Positions 15,506-25,142 of a stretch of 64,000 nucleotides of DNA are shown piece after piece; the stretch's first letter is position 1; each line of letters begins with the position of its first letter. Location: positions 1 through 64,000 of the forward strand of contig SVHG01000007.1 in the NCBI GenBank assembly GCA_015055965.1, written 5' to 3'. The notes beneath the pieces were generated by a model. The model was not told the origin of the DNA and did no database searches. It saw only the letters and a program-made list of their open reading frames with translations. The stretch comes from Clostridiales bacterium (lineage in GTDB: Bacteria; Bacillota; Clostridia; Christensenellales; Borkfalkiaceae). Both the position numbers and the translations under genes were made by a program.

Positions 15506-17929
15506 ATGAAAGGGAGAAAGATTTTGGCTTTTTTAACAGGGTTTTTAATACTTACGGCAGGCGCTTGCTCCTGTGGGGATGAAAGGCAGTCTTCCGGCGA
15601 GGATAGCTTCGTTAGGGGGGAGGAAATAGAGTTTACGCCCACCGTTAGCGAAATATACGTTAATCAGCGTGATATAGAAGGTCAATGGGGCCCGAATAAT
15701 TGGACGGGCGGTAAGGATTACGGTATCGGCGACCCCTTCGTTATGCGTTGGAACGGTAAGTATTATATGTATCCCTCAACGAACGACGCCTTTAAGGGCG
15801 TTAAGGTATTCGTATCCGACGATATGATAAATTGGACCTATGCCGGTCTTGCCGTTGCGGATACGGAGGCAACCTCTCACGGCTCTTACGCGCCAGAGGT
15901 GGTTTATTACGACGGCTATTTTTACATGTGCCAATCCCGCGCGGGAAAGGGCCATTACATATATCGCTCTAAAAGTCCTACGGAAGGGTTTGAATTAATA
16001 AGTAAAAACCCATCCTTAGATGAAAGCGATTTAGATTACGGAAATATGGGTATGGGAATAGACGGTGCTTTTTACGTTAGTGACGACGGAAAGCTCTATA
16101 TTCTTCACACCGTTACCCCTGCGGGGTTACAGTATAACGAGATTACGGACGTTAATAATATTTCGCCAAGCACCATTACCAGAGCAAAAACGGTAAAGGA
16201 AGCTAACTTAGGGCATTGGATAGAAGGCCCGGGCGTTATTCGTCGCGGTACTTACAGCTATCTTACTTACTGCGGTAATCACGTTAATTCAAGGGGATAC
16301 CGTATAGGTTACTCTTATGCAGAAAATTTAAGCAGCTTATCTGATTTTATTCAACCTTTAGATAATATCACTATTATAGATACCTCTGCCGGTCATTACG
16401 GCTTAGGTCATAGCAGTAACGTGAACGGCCCGGATTTAGATTCTATTTATACGGCATACCATTCATTCGTTTCTGGCGGACCTTGCAGAAGATATAACGT
16501 GGATAGATATTTTGCAAGCGGTAGCTTACTTACTGCAAACGGCGCAACCTATCGCCCCGTAGCAGTTCCCGTAAGAGCTACTAAGGAAGCTAAAAACGGT
16601 AGCGAGTTAACCTTAAACAACGGCACTTATGCTCTTGGCGAAAGCGCAGGATATTTTACCGCTGAATTTAACCTAATACCAAGCCAAAGCCAAGAAATTC
16701 GTTTTGGTGGCGGTTACACCGTTGGTTTTGGTAATAATTCGTTAACCCTTTCTTATAAGGGAAGTCAAATTGCAAGCGCTTCAGTTAATTACACTCAAGG
16801 TAACCTAGTTACCGTAAGGGTAGAAAACGGCGACGGCGTTGGTTATATTTACTTAAACGGAATGCGCGTTATTACTTATACCGCGCAAAGCGCGCCCGGT
16901 TTGGTTGGGTATTTAAGTGATGAAGGTGTTGAATATACCGCCTTTACTAACGACGTATTTGGAACTAGCGATTTTGAAGCTATAAAGAACTTTTCCACAC
17001 GCTTTCCCGCAACCTCTTATTTAAAAGGGGAAAACAGGGGCTTTTCTATTAGAAACGCGCAAGTTGTAAAGGGTGGCTTAAGAGTTGGCGAAAAGCAAAG
17101 CATAAAGGTTAGCGCAAACGCAGAAAACGCCGTTTGCTTAGGCGAAGGGGATTGGATTAAGTACGCCGTTGATATTGGCGAAAGTGGATTATATTCTCTT
17201 TCTGCAAGAATATTAAGCGCTAATAGCGCAAGGTTAAAAATAACTATTGGCGATAGCGTTCATACGGTAGATCTTCCCAACGCTGAAAACTGCAATATTT
17301 CACTTGGTAATATGCAGCTTACTCAGGCTGTTACCACTATGAAGGTGGAAGTAGTTAGCGGTAGCGCAGAATTTATTTGGTTTGACGTTCAAGCAGAAGC
17401 TAGCGGAAATTCAAGCCAAAGCTTAGAATCCTTTGAAAAATTAAGGGGCTCTGTTACTTACTCTAACGGCGAATTGATTTTAACAAGCGCAAATAAGGCA
17501 GGTGACGACGCAGTTGCCGTTTGGGGCGGTCGCGGTATGAGTAATTATCAGGTAGAATTTACTTACGTTGCAGATAGCCAAAGCTTAGAAATGGGCTTTA
17601 TGATTAGAAGTAACGATTATTCATATCATAGCGCGCAGGCTTCAAATCCTTGGCGCGGATATTATTTAAAGATGACGTCACAGTTAATGGCATTTTATAG
17701 GCACGATTACGGCGCTTCTTTAATTTCCGCAAGCAGACAGCTTGATCTGTTTAACGGAAATGAACATCATATCAAAGTGGTTGCTTTAAGTAACACCTTT
17801 AAAATTTATTTAGACGGTGAGTTAGCGTTTGAATGTAGTGATGAAAACGCCTTTACATACGGCAAGGTTGGTTTGTACGTATCGGAAGGAACTATTACAG
17901 TAAAGAACTTTAAATTTGAACAAATATAA
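15506..17929 (+). CDS. Second GH43-type glycosidase lipoprotein
   Basis: A paralogue of the preceding GH43 lipoprotein with the same plan: lipobox LTAGAC (Cys21), catalytic propeller at about 60-350 with Asp76 (GIGDPFVMRWNG), an Asp in MGIDGAF near 180 and a Glu in WIEGPGV near 238. Sugar-binding beta-sandwich modules follow, including a CBM6-like segment (about 510-635) and a final laminin-G/DUF1080-like sandwich (about 640-807). It is separated from the first copy by a repeat element and a strong hairpin, so it may be expressed separately. The RBS is weak (AAAGG before the ATG). GC and codon use match the neighbours. The paired paralogues probably act on different linkages of one polysaccharide (inference). 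Confidence 0.83.
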   Translation: MKGRKILAFLTGFLILTAGACSCGDERQSSGEDSFVRGEEIEFTPTVSEIYVNQRDIEGQWGPNNWTGGKDYGIGDPFVMRWNGKYYMYPSTNDAFKGVKVFVSDDMINWTYAGLAVADTEATSHGSYAPEVVYYDGYFYMCQSRAGKGHYIYRSKSPTEGFELISKNPSLDESDLDYGNMGMGIDGAFYVSDDGKLYILHTVTPAGLQYNEITDVNNISPSTITRAKTVKEANLGHWIEGPGVIRRGTYSYLTYCGNHVNSRGYRIGYSYAENLSSLSDFIQPLDNITIIDTSAGHYGLGHSSNVNGPDLDSIYTAYHSFVSGGPCRRYNVDRYFASGSLLTANGATYRPVAVPVRATKEAKNGSELTLNNGTYALGESAGYFTAEFNLIPSQSQEIRFGGGYTVGFGNNSLTLSYKGSQIASASVNYTQGNLVTVRVENGDGVGYIYLNGMRVITYTAQSAPGLVGYLSDEGVEYTAFTNDVFGTSDFEAIKNFSTRFPATSYLKGENRGFSIRNAQVVKGGLRVGEKQSIKVSANAENAVCLGEGDWIKYAVDIGESGLYSLSARILSANSARLKITIGDSVHTVDLPNAENCNISLGNMQLTQAVTTMKVEVVSGSAEFIWFDVQAEASGNSSQSLESFEKLRGSVTYSNGELILTSANKAGDDAVAVWGGRGMSNYQVEFTYVADSQSLEMGFMIRSNDYSYHSAQASNPWRGYYLKMTSQLMAFYRHDYGASLISASRQLDLFNGNEHHIKVVALSNTFKIYLDGELAFECSDENAFTYGKVGLYVSEGTITVKNFKFEQI

Positions 17930-17948
17930 CTGCGATTGCAATAAACAG

Positions 17949-17977
17949 TTGACATTTTTATTAAAAACTGTTATGTT
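17949..17977 (+). promoter_or_regulatory. GH2 gene promoter with flanking inverted repeat
   Basis: TTGACA, 17 bp, TATGTT. It is framed by AACAGTT (17944-17950) and its complement AACTGTT (17966-17972). A perfect 14-bp palindrome ATTTATTAATAAAT follows at 17994-18007. Either could be a repressor site. Confidence 0.55.
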
Positions 17978-18041
17978 ATCATTCGTGGGAAACATTTATT
18001 AATAAATTAAAATAACGTTTTACGCTTATAAGGAGATAAAA

Positions 18042-19769
18042 ATGAAACACACAAAATGTTATATTCCGGAGTATCCTCGCCCCCAGCTTGTTAGAACGGA
18101 TTGGGTTAACTTAAACGGCGAATGGGCCTTTGGCTTTGAAGACGTAAAGGCTGCTAACGCGCTTAAAGGCGAGCTTCCCTTAAAAATAAACGTACCCTTT
18201 GCTTACGAAACGGAGCTTAGCGGTATTCACGATGAAAAGATGCACCCCACGGTTTGGTATAGTAAGGTTATTTCCGGCAAGAAGGGAAAAAGAACTCTTT
18301 TAAACTTTGACGGAGCGGATTATATTACCACCGTTTACGTAAACGGCCGTTTGGTTGGAACTCACAAGGGCGCTTACTCTAGATTTACCTTTGACGTTAC
18401 CGATTATCTTACTAAAGCAGAAAACGTTTTAACCGTTCGTTGTGACGACGATAATAATCCCATTCAAGTAAGGGGTAAGCAACGTTGGGAATCACAAAAT
18501 TTCGGTTGCTGGTACGTTCAAACCACCGGTATTTACAAGAGCGTTTGGTTAGAATACGTTGATAAAACTCACCTAAAGAGCTTAAAGATTACTCCCAGTC
18601 TAGAAAATTACAGCGTTCGCTTTGACTGTGAGGTTTCTAAGCCCGCAGAGGACGTTGAGGTTCGTTTTGATATATCCTTTAACGGCAAGCACGTTCAATC
18701 CGCAGTAGTTTCTGCTTGCGATATAGATTCCACCGTTTCCGTTCGTTTAGATAGCTCTAAGCTTACCTATCAAGTAGAGCAGTGGTGTCATTGGAATCCC
18801 GCTTTATACGACGTTGATATTAGCGTTTTAAAGGGCGGTAAGGTAGTTGACGTTTTAGGCTCTTACTTCGGCTTACGTGATTACAGAGCAGAAAACGGAA
18901 AAATTCTTTTCAACACCGTTCCCTTCTACGCAAAGCTTCTTCTTGACCAAGGCTATTGGAAGGAATCGGGTATTACCCCTCCCAGCGAAGAAGCTATATT
19001 AAAGGATATTGAGCTTTGTAAGCAAATGGGCTTTAACGGCGTAAGAAAGCACCAAAAGGTAGAAGATGAAAGATTTTTCTATTACGCAGATATTTTAGGC
19101 TTTACCGTTTGGTGTGAACTTCCCTCTAACCATTGGGCAAGCGATACCGCAACTCAAGATATCGCTCGCGAATGGATGGAAATCGTTCGCCAAAACTACA
19201 ACCACCCCTCACTCGTTACTTGGGTTGTATTTAACGAAAGCTGGGGCGTAAGAAATATTTACTTAAACGAAGCGCAACAAAATCTAGCAACCGGCTTATA
19301 TTACTTAACCAAGAGCTTTGATACTATGCGTCCCGTTATTTCTAACGACGGTTGGGTTCACGCTAAGAGTGATATTTTAACCTTACACCACTATGAACAA
19401 AACGGCGAAAAATTCTACGGCTTCTACGATCAGTTCTATAAGCTTGTAGAGGGTGATGCAGGTACTTTCCAACATTTACCCTTCGCGCAAAACTACGAAT
19501 ACGAAGGTCAGCCTATTATTATGAGTGAGTTTGGCGGTACTGCTTACGTTCGTGATACAGATAACGAATGCTGGGGCTACGGTGTTGGCGTTAAGAACGA
19601 CGAAGAATTCTTAAACCGCTTCGGTTCACTTATTGAAGCTATTAAGAAGATGAATATCAGCGGTTATTGCTATACTCAGGTTACGGACGTTGAACAAGAG
19701 GTTAACGGCTTATTAACCCCCGATAGATCAACTAAGCTTCCCGTTGAAGAAATTGCAAAAAGAACTTAA
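18042..19769 (+). CDS. Glycoside hydrolase family 2 protein
   Basis: A cytoplasmic (no signal peptide) retaining glycosidase of the beta-galactosidase/beta-glucuronidase family. It has an N-terminal jelly-roll (about 20-165, with FDGADYITTVYVNGRLVGTH), an Ig-like domain (about 170-275) and a TIM barrel (about 285-575). The acid/base is Glu399 in FNESWG and the nucleophile Glu496 in MSEFGG. At 575 residues it is a short GH2, near the size of beta-glucuronidases, lacking the C-terminal domains of LacZ. RBS AAGGAG precedes the ATG. It has its own promoter and terminator and probably completes degradation of oligosaccharides imported by the upstream ABC system. The sugar specificity is not determined. 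Confidence 0.87.
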   Translation: MKHTKCYIPEYPRPQLVRTDWVNLNGEWAFGFEDVKAANALKGELPLKINVPFAYETELSGIHDEKMHPTVWYSKVISGKKGKRTLLNFDGADYITTVYVNGRLVGTHKGAYSRFTFDVTDYLTKAENVLTVRCDDDNNPIQVRGKQRWESQNFGCWYVQTTGIYKSVWLEYVDKTHLKSLKITPSLENYSVRFDCEVSKPAEDVEVRFDISFNGKHVQSAVVSACDIDSTVSVRLDSSKLTYQVEQWCHWNPALYDVDISVLKGGKVVDVLGSYFGLRDYRAENGKILFNTVPFYAKLLLDQGYWKESGITPPSEEAILKDIELCKQMGFNGVRKHQKVEDERFFYYADILGFTVWCELPSNHWASDTATQDIAREWMEIVRQNYNHPSLVTWVVFNESWGVRNIYLNEAQQNLATGLYYLTKSFDTMRPVISNDGWVHAKSDILTLHHYEQNGEKFYGFYDQFYKLVEGDAGTFQHLPFAQNYEYEGQPIIMSEFGGTAYVRDTDNECWGYGVGVKNDEEFLNRFGSLIEAIKKMNISGYCYTQVTDVEQEVNGLLTPDRSTKLPVEEIAKRT

Positions 19770-19793
19770 TTTTAAAACTTAAAACAAAAGGTT

Positions 19794-19830
19794 AAAGTGG
19801 CGATAATCAACTTATATCGCCACTTTTGTT
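19794..19830 (+). terminator. GH2 gene terminator, containing 28-bp motif copy 3
   Basis: An 11-bp stem AAAGTGGCGAT / ATCGCCACTTT is followed by TTGTTTAT. The loop side carries a divergent copy of the dispersed motif (ATAATCAACTTATATCGCCA at about 19803). Confidence 0.75.
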
Positions 19831-19842
19831 TATATTTATAGC

Positions 19843-19877
19843 AAAAACGCCTTTAGCCGGTAAAGCCAAAGGCGTTT
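19843..19877 (-). terminator. Na/Pi cotransporter terminator
   Basis: On the minus strand AAACGCCTTT / AAAGGCGTTT closes a GC-rich loop and is followed by a T-run, about 45 bp past the cotransporter stop. Confidence 0.7.
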
Positions 19878-19924
19878 AATTTTACGGTAAATATTTAAAT
19901 AAAATATTTTTACTTAATAGGGTA

Positions 19925-21667
19925 TTAAATAGAATATTTTTGCTTAAAGCTATTGTATTGCTCTTCAAAATTGGGGTTAACCTTTTTAAGTGAGCGTAGT
20001 GCTTCGTGAGCGTTCATGTTCATTGCTTCGCCGTCTATTATGCAAAGGGCAATATTTTCGCAGTGGTCTGCAACTCTTTCTAGGTTGGTAAGAATGTCTG
20101 ACCAAACGAAGCCTGCTTCAATAGAGCATTCGCCCGCCTTTAAACGGGTTATGTGGTTGTTACGAAGAGCGTCCTTAAGCTCGTCTATAAGCTGTTCTAA
20201 GGGTTCTACTGCGTAAGCCTTCTTAATATCGTTTTCGGTAAAGCTTTCGTAGGCAAGATGAACTATTTCAGAAAGGGCAGAGCAAATAACCTTAAGCTCT
20301 TTTTTACCCTGCTCTGTAAACTGAATTCCCTTTTCTAAAACTTCTTCAACAGATTCTACTATATTAACGCTATGGTCTGAAATTCTTTCGTAATCTCCAA
20401 TAAGCTTTAATAATTTAGAAATGGTAATACTGTCGTCGTCGCTCGTTTTCATTTCGTTAAGCTTAACTAGGTAAGTTCCTAAAATATCTTCAAAGTGGTC
20501 CGTTTTGTCTTCTGCAATACGAATTTCTTCCGCGTAGGTAAGGTCAAGGTTAAGAAGTGAATCAAGTGATTTATCTAAGCCTTCCATAGCAGTTTCTGCC
20601 ATAGTAATAAGAACGTCGTTACAGCGTTGTAGAGCGATAGGGGGAGTCGTTAAAAGTCTGGGATCAAGCTCTGCAAATTCTTCCTTCTTCTTAGCATCGG
20701 GAACAAGCTTGATTGCTATCTTTTCTAAAAATGAAGATAGGGGAAGCATAATTGCGGTACATAAAACGTTAAACGCCGTGTGTGAAAGGGCTATGCTTAA
20801 TTGTGTTGCGCCTTCGTTAAGAATTAAGGGTTTAGCAATATTTGCAATTAAAGTAAATATTATCAAGCAGAAAACAGTACCTAAAACGTTAAACGCAAGG
20901 TGAACTACCGCTGCGCGCTTTGCGTTTTTGGTCGTTCCCATAGATGACAGCATTGCCGTTGCGCAAGTACCAATGTTTTGGCCCATTATGATAGGAATTG
21001 CTGCGGCGTTGGTAATTTGCCCTGTTGAAGATAGCGCTTGTAAAATACCAACTGAGGCTGAGCTTGATTGAATAATTGCGGTTAAAACAGCCCCCGCTAA
21101 AACGCCTAAAATGGGGTTTTTAAATAATATAAAAAGCTGTTGGAACTGCGGAACGTCCTTTAAGCCGGAAACAGCGCCACTCATAGTATCCATACCGAAC
21201 ATAAGGGTTGCAAAGCCTAATAAAATAGTGCCGGTGTCCTTTTTCTTACTGCTTTTACCGAACATAACAAATATAGTACCGATAAGAGCAAGAATGGGCG
21301 TGAATGAAGTAGGTTTTAAAAGTTTAACCCACATATTATCGCTTGAAATACCGCTTAAGCTAAGAATCCAAGCGGTAACGGTAGTACCAACGTTCGCGCC
21401 CATTATAACGTTTATTGCCTGCTTTAAGGTCATAATGCCGGAGTTAACGAAGCCGACCACCATAACGGTAGTTGCTGATGAGCTTTGAACAACCGCTGTT
21501 ACGCCAAGACCCGTTAAAAAGCCCTTGGGCTTGCTTTGGGTAAGCTTAGAAAGCAAGCTTTTAAGCCCGTTTCCGGCTCTGCGTTCAAGCGAATCGCCCA
21601 TTACGTTCATACCGAATAGGAATAAGCAAAGACCGCCAATCATAGAAAGAATATCAAAAATATCCAT
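19925..21667 (-). CDS. Na/Pi cotransporter family protein with PhoU-like domain
   Basis: A membrane transporter expected to couple phosphate (or another anion) to sodium. The 580 residues contain two Na/Pi-cotransporter repeats with the hallmark QSSSATTV (about 61) and QSSSASVG (about 200) motifs, eight or more membrane helices, and a cytoplasmic PhoU-like helical domain (about 345-560). RBS AGAGGA precedes the ATG. It follows pyk by 44 bp on the same strand, so a ppa-pyk-transporter operon is plausible. That grouping would tie phosphate uptake to pyrophosphate hydrolysis and glycolytic ATP formation (inference). Confidence 0.9.
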   Translation of the reverse strand: MDIFDILSMIGGLCLFLFGMNVMGDSLERRAGNGLKSLLSKLTQSKPKGFLTGLGVTAVVQSSSATTVMVVGFVNSGIMTLKQAINVIMGANVGTTVTAWILSLSGISSDNMWVKLLKPTSFTPILALIGTIFVMFGKSSKKKDTGTILLGFATLMFGMDTMSGAVSGLKDVPQFQQLFILFKNPILGVLAGAVLTAIIQSSSASVGILQALSSTGQITNAAAIPIIMGQNIGTCATAMLSSMGTTKNAKRAAVVHLAFNVLGTVFCLIIFTLIANIAKPLILNEGATQLSIALSHTAFNVLCTAIMLPLSSFLEKIAIKLVPDAKKKEEFAELDPRLLTTPPIALQRCNDVLITMAETAMEGLDKSLDSLLNLDLTYAEEIRIAEDKTDHFEDILGTYLVKLNEMKTSDDDSITISKLLKLIGDYERISDHSVNIVESVEEVLEKGIQFTEQGKKELKVICSALSEIVHLAYESFTENDIKKAYAVEPLEQLIDELKDALRNNHITRLKAGECSIEAGFVWSDILTNLERVADHCENIALCIIDGEAMNMNAHEALRSLKKVNPNFEEQYNSFKQKYSI

Positions 21668-21711
21668 AACGTCCTCTGTTTTTTAATCTCTAGTATAAAA
21701 TTAAGTAATCG

Positions 21712-23127
21712 TTACCTTATAGTTTCAACTTTAATAGTATTGGTGTTTCCGGGTATGCCGTCCGTTCTGCCACCCGTTAAAACGACGTTATCGCCCTTGG
21801 ATAGGCGAAGTAGATTTTTTGCGGTTTTTAAGCCCTCAAAGAATACTATTTCTAACGAGGGGTATTGCTCGCTTAAAACTGGAATAACGCCCCAGCTTAA
21901 ATTGAGCTTACGCCAAACCTTTTCGCTTGTGGTAGTGCCAATGATAACTGCGGGGGATCTGAATCTACTAACCATTCTTGCGGTTATTCCCGATAAAGAG
22001 TTTACCACGACGCATTTTGCCTTAACGTCTATTGCCATAGAGCAAACTGAGTGTGAAATAGCGTCTAAATTGCTTGCAATTTTATATTCCGTGGTTTTAA
22101 ACCATCTGTCGTAATCAATATGCTTTTCGGTAAACAATGCAATTTCAGCCATATTTTTAACTGCTTCAACGGGGTGCTTACCTGCTGCCGTTTCCCCTGA
22201 AAGCATTATTGCGGAAGAGCCGTCGTAAACGGCGTTAGCAACGTCAGAAATTTCTGCTCTGGTGGGGCGAATGTTGTGAATCATAGATTCTAGCATTTCG
22301 GTTGCGGTAATAACTCTTTTACCAAGTAGCCTGCATTGTTTAATTAAATGCTTTTGAACGGAAGGAACTTCAACGAAGGGGATTTCTACGCCAAGGTCGC
22401 CACGGGCAACCATAACGCCGTCCGCAACGGTGCAAATTTCTTCTATATTGTTAACGCCCGCGCGGTTTTCTATTTTTGCAATAATATCTATATCATTTCC
22501 GCCGTTTTCAACTAAAAACTCCTTTAAATCCTCAACGTCCTTTTTTGTTGAAACGAAGGAAGCCGCAATAAAGTCAATCCCTTGCTGTATACCGAATAAA
22601 ATATCCGCCTTATCTGCTTCGCTTAAAAAGTCGTGCTTTAAAAGCTTATTGGGGAAGTTCATGCTCTTGCGGTTGGAAAGCTCTCCGCCTGCAATAGTGG
22701 TGCAGTAAACGTTGTTGCCTTCAATTTTATCAACCTTAAATTTAACCAACCCGTTGTTAACTAAAATGATATCGTCAGCGCACAAATCGTCCGTTAAATG
22801 GGAGTAGTTAACTGAAACCCTTTGGTTACATCCAACGCAATCCTCGGTTGTAAAAATAAAGGGATCGCCGTCGTTAAGGGTTATTTTATCATTTTCAAAG
22901 GTCTTAATTCTGTATTCAGGGCCTTTGGTGTCTAGCATTATTGCTATGGGAAGGTTAAGCTTTTCTCTTACCTTTTTAATAAGGTCTATTGCCTGTTGGT
23001 GATATTCGTGCGTGCCGTGGGAAAAGTTAAGTCTTGCAACGTTCATTCCCGCTCTGCACATGGCAGTTAGCGTTTGTTCAGAAAGGCAGGCAGGTCCAAT
23101 GGTGCATATAATTTTCGTCTTTCTCAT
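21712..23127 (-). CDS. pyk: Pyruvate kinase
   Basis: The final ATP-forming step of glycolysis, turning phosphoenolpyruvate and ADP into pyruvate and ATP. The 471 residues cover the full barrel, B domain and C domain. Visible signatures are MLDTKGPEYRIK, the active-site IDIIAKIENRAGV and ITATEMLESM with the conserved Glu. It lacks the extra C-terminal PEP-utiliser-like domain found in Bacillus pyruvate kinases. It lies 55 bp downstream of ppa. A short hairpin, TTTTCCT / AGGAAAA (23160-23175), sits in the gap and may modulate expression. Confidence 0.97.
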   Translation of the reverse strand: MRKTKIICTIGPACLSEQTLTAMCRAGMNVARLNFSHGTHEYHQQAIDLIKKVREKLNLPIAIMLDTKGPEYRIKTFENDKITLNDGDPFIFTTEDCVGCNQRVSVNYSHLTDDLCADDIILVNNGLVKFKVDKIEGNNVYCTTIAGGELSNRKSMNFPNKLLKHDFLSEADKADILFGIQQGIDFIAASFVSTKKDVEDLKEFLVENGGNDIDIIAKIENRAGVNNIEEICTVADGVMVARGDLGVEIPFVEVPSVQKHLIKQCRLLGKRVITATEMLESMIHNIRPTRAEISDVANAVYDGSSAIMLSGETAAGKHPVEAVKNMAEIALFTEKHIDYDRWFKTTEYKIASNLDAISHSVCSMAIDVKAKCVVVNSLSGITARMVSRFRSPAVIIGTTTSEKVWRKLNLSWGVIPVLSEQYPSLEIVFFEGLKTAKNLLRLSKGDNVVLTGGRTDGIPGNTNTIKVETIR

Positions 23128-23182
23128 GTTTGTCCTTGTTAATTCTGCATAGGTGGTAATTTTCCTTTTAGGAAAACTGCTC

Positions 23183-23716
23183 TTATTTGCAGAATTTTTC
23201 TATATAGTTATCTATTGCTTCCTGTATGATTTTTTTAGCTGCTTCCTTATCCATAACCTCGTTAACGGCAGTTTCCTTATTTTCAAGGCTCTTATACACG
23301 CTAAAGAAATGGCGCATTTCCTCAAATAGGTGAACGGGTAAATCTTCCAAAGATTTAAACTGATTATAGTTGGGATCGTCAAAGGGAATGGCTATTATCT
23401 TTTCGTCCTTATGGCCGTTATCTATCATGGTAATAACGCCAATGGGGTAAGCGCGCACTAAAGACATGGGCTCAAGTGATTCCGCGCAGATAAGTAAAAC
23501 GTCTAGCGGATCGTTATCGTCGCCGTACGTTCTTGGTATAAAGCCGTAGTTTGCAGGGTAGTGGGTAGAGGTATATAGGATTCTATCTAAAATAATGTAA
23601 CCCGTTTCTTTATCAAGCTCGTACTTTTTCTTGCTACCCTTGGAAATTTCTATAACGCAAATAAAATCGTCGGGGGTAATTCTCTTGGGTGAAATATCAT
23701 GCCAAATATTAGACAT
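23183..23716 (-). CDS. ppa: Inorganic pyrophosphatase (family I)
   Basis: Hydrolyses pyrophosphate to phosphate in the cytoplasm, pulling biosynthetic reactions forward. The 177 residues match soluble family I enzymes. The signature is visible as YGDDNDPLDVLLI with its metal-binding aspartates, preceded by YPANYGFIPRTY. The RBS AGGAGG is strong. It is the first gene of the minus-strand run ppa-pyk-cotransporter, under a near-consensus promoter. Confidence 0.95.
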   Translation of the reverse strand: MSNIWHDISPKRITPDDFICVIEISKGSKKKYELDKETGYIILDRILYTSTHYPANYGFIPRTYGDDNDPLDVLLICAESLEPMSLVRAYPIGVITMIDNGHKDEKIIAIPFDDPNYNQFKSLEDLPVHLFEEMRHFFSVYKSLENKETAVNEVMDKEAAKKIIQEAIDNYIEKFCK

Positions 23717-23793
23717 AAAAGGACCTCCTAAATTTAGATTATTTTTATAGTTTTTTAACTAACGTTAAAATTAAAGATTTTACGCTTAATTCA

Positions 23794-23822
23794 AGTATAA
23801 AACATTTTTTATTTAATGTCAA
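23794..23822 (-). promoter_or_regulatory. ppa promoter
   Basis: On the minus strand TTGACA, 17 bp, TATACT, about 80 bp upstream of the ppa start. Confidence 0.75.
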
Positions 23823-23947
23823 CGATTGAATATGTAACTTTTTGTAAAATGGGCGTAATAAAGGGGTGTTTTTCTTTTTTTTAAGCTCTTTTTTCGTTTT
23901 TTTATACTGTTAAGTATAAGTAATCTTCAGTTAATCATAATAAACGT

Positions 23948-25054
23948 ATGAACAAAACCAAAGTGGCGCTTATTGCCCTTCTAATATCTTTGAGCCTTTG
24001 TTTTACCGCTTTTTCGCCCCGATTTATGGGAGTTAACGCATATTTTCAGTCCTTTACCATTTACGCAGACGGCAGAGCTTATAAAATATATCCGCCACAG
24101 CTTTATTACGGATTGAACGGCTTGGATTTTTTAGATAAGGAAGGGGTAATAGACCGTATCGTTGCAGATAGCTTAATAAAACCAAAGGATGCAACTATCA
24201 CCTTTAATCCTAACGAAGAAAAGCTTTTCAGCTTTACCGTGGAAGAAAGCGGAAGGGTGATAAATAGAGACAAATTATTGGCAAAAATAGAATACGCTTT
24301 ACTTAGCGGTAAAAATGAAATTTTTATTAAAAGTGAGCCTATAAATGCGTTAACAACCCTTTCAAAGCTTAAAAAGCAAACCAATTTAAGGGCGGAATAC
24401 ACAACGTTATACCCTTATTCATCCCAAGAAAGAAAAAATAATATCGCGCTGGCAGTAAGCTTTATTAACGGGTGCGTAATAAATGACGGTGAGGTTTTTT
24501 CCTTTAATCAACGCGTTGGGCTAAGAAGCGAAGAACGCGGTTTTTTGCCGGCCAAGGTTATTTTAGAGGGTAAGTTTGCTGACGGCGTTGGCGGTGGAGT
24601 TTGTCAGGTATCAACTACGCTATACAACGCAGCTTTGCTTGCGGGCTTAAGTATAGAAGAGTGTCACAGGCATTCCTTGCGGGTAGATTACGTTCCGCCA
24701 TCCTTCGACGCTATGGTTAGTGATTACGTTAGTGATTTAAAAATTAAAAACGATAGCGGTGCGCCCGTTTACATTCGCGCTCTTTGTGATGGTGAAAGGC
24801 TTACCTTTCAAATATACGGATTATCTCCCGCTTACAGATACGAGCTTTATTCGGAGGTTATAGAGGTAAAAGAGGCGAAGAGTGAGATCTTGCCAAAAAT
24901 TAGCGGGGAAGAGAAGGATATTCATCCTAAAAACGGGCTTATAAGCGAGGGTTATCTTTGCGTTTACGAAGGGGAAAAATTAATAGAAAAACGCAAAATA
25001 AGAAGGGATGAATACAATGCCTTAGACGGCGTGTTTTACGTTGAAAAGCAATAA
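23948..25054 (+). CDS. VanW-domain exported protein
   Basis: A 368-residue exported protein with an N-terminal membrane or signal segment (about 5-25). The VanW domain covers about 145-300, with the conserved run from FINGCVINDGEVFSFN through GGGVCQVSTTLYNAAL to the EECHRHS block. The first 140 residues resemble the peptidoglycan-binding-like (YoaR) N-terminus of such proteins. VanW occurs in some vancomycin clusters but is widespread in Clostridia with unclear cell-wall roles; there is no van context here. The RBS is weak, and the start is chosen for the intact signal segment. Convergent with the MATE gene. Confidence 0.88.
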   Translation: MNKTKVALIALLISLSLCFTAFSPRFMGVNAYFQSFTIYADGRAYKIYPPQLYYGLNGLDFLDKEGVIDRIVADSLIKPKDATITFNPNEEKLFSFTVEESGRVINRDKLLAKIEYALLSGKNEIFIKSEPINALTTLSKLKKQTNLRAEYTTLYPYSSQERKNNIALAVSFINGCVINDGEVFSFNQRVGLRSEERGFLPAKVILEGKFADGVGGGVCQVSTTLYNAALLAGLSIEECHRHSLRVDYVPPSFDAMVSDYVSDLKIKNDSGAPVYIRALCDGERLTFQIYGLSPAYRYELYSEVIEVKEAKSEILPKISGEEKDIHPKNGLISEGYLCVYEGEKLIEKRKIRRDEYNALDGVFYVEKQ

Positions 25055-25096
25055 AAAAGAGTGAACGAATTTTAACCACTTGTTCACTCTTTTGTT
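25055..25096. terminator. Bidirectional terminator between VanW and MATE genes
   Basis: A perfect 12-bp stem AAAAGAGTGAAC / GTTCACTCTTTT with a 15-nt loop is followed by T-rich sequence. The A-rich 5' flank lets it work for the convergent gene too. Confidence 0.8.
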
Positions 25097-25142
25097 ATTT
25101 TTATTAAATTATGCGTTTTGCCTTTAATGCTTTAAACCTTTG

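Noticed and set aside
23948..25054. Vancomycin-resistance function for the VanW protein
   Set aside because: There are no vanHAX-type or vanRS genes nearby. VanW domains are common in Clostridia without resistance.
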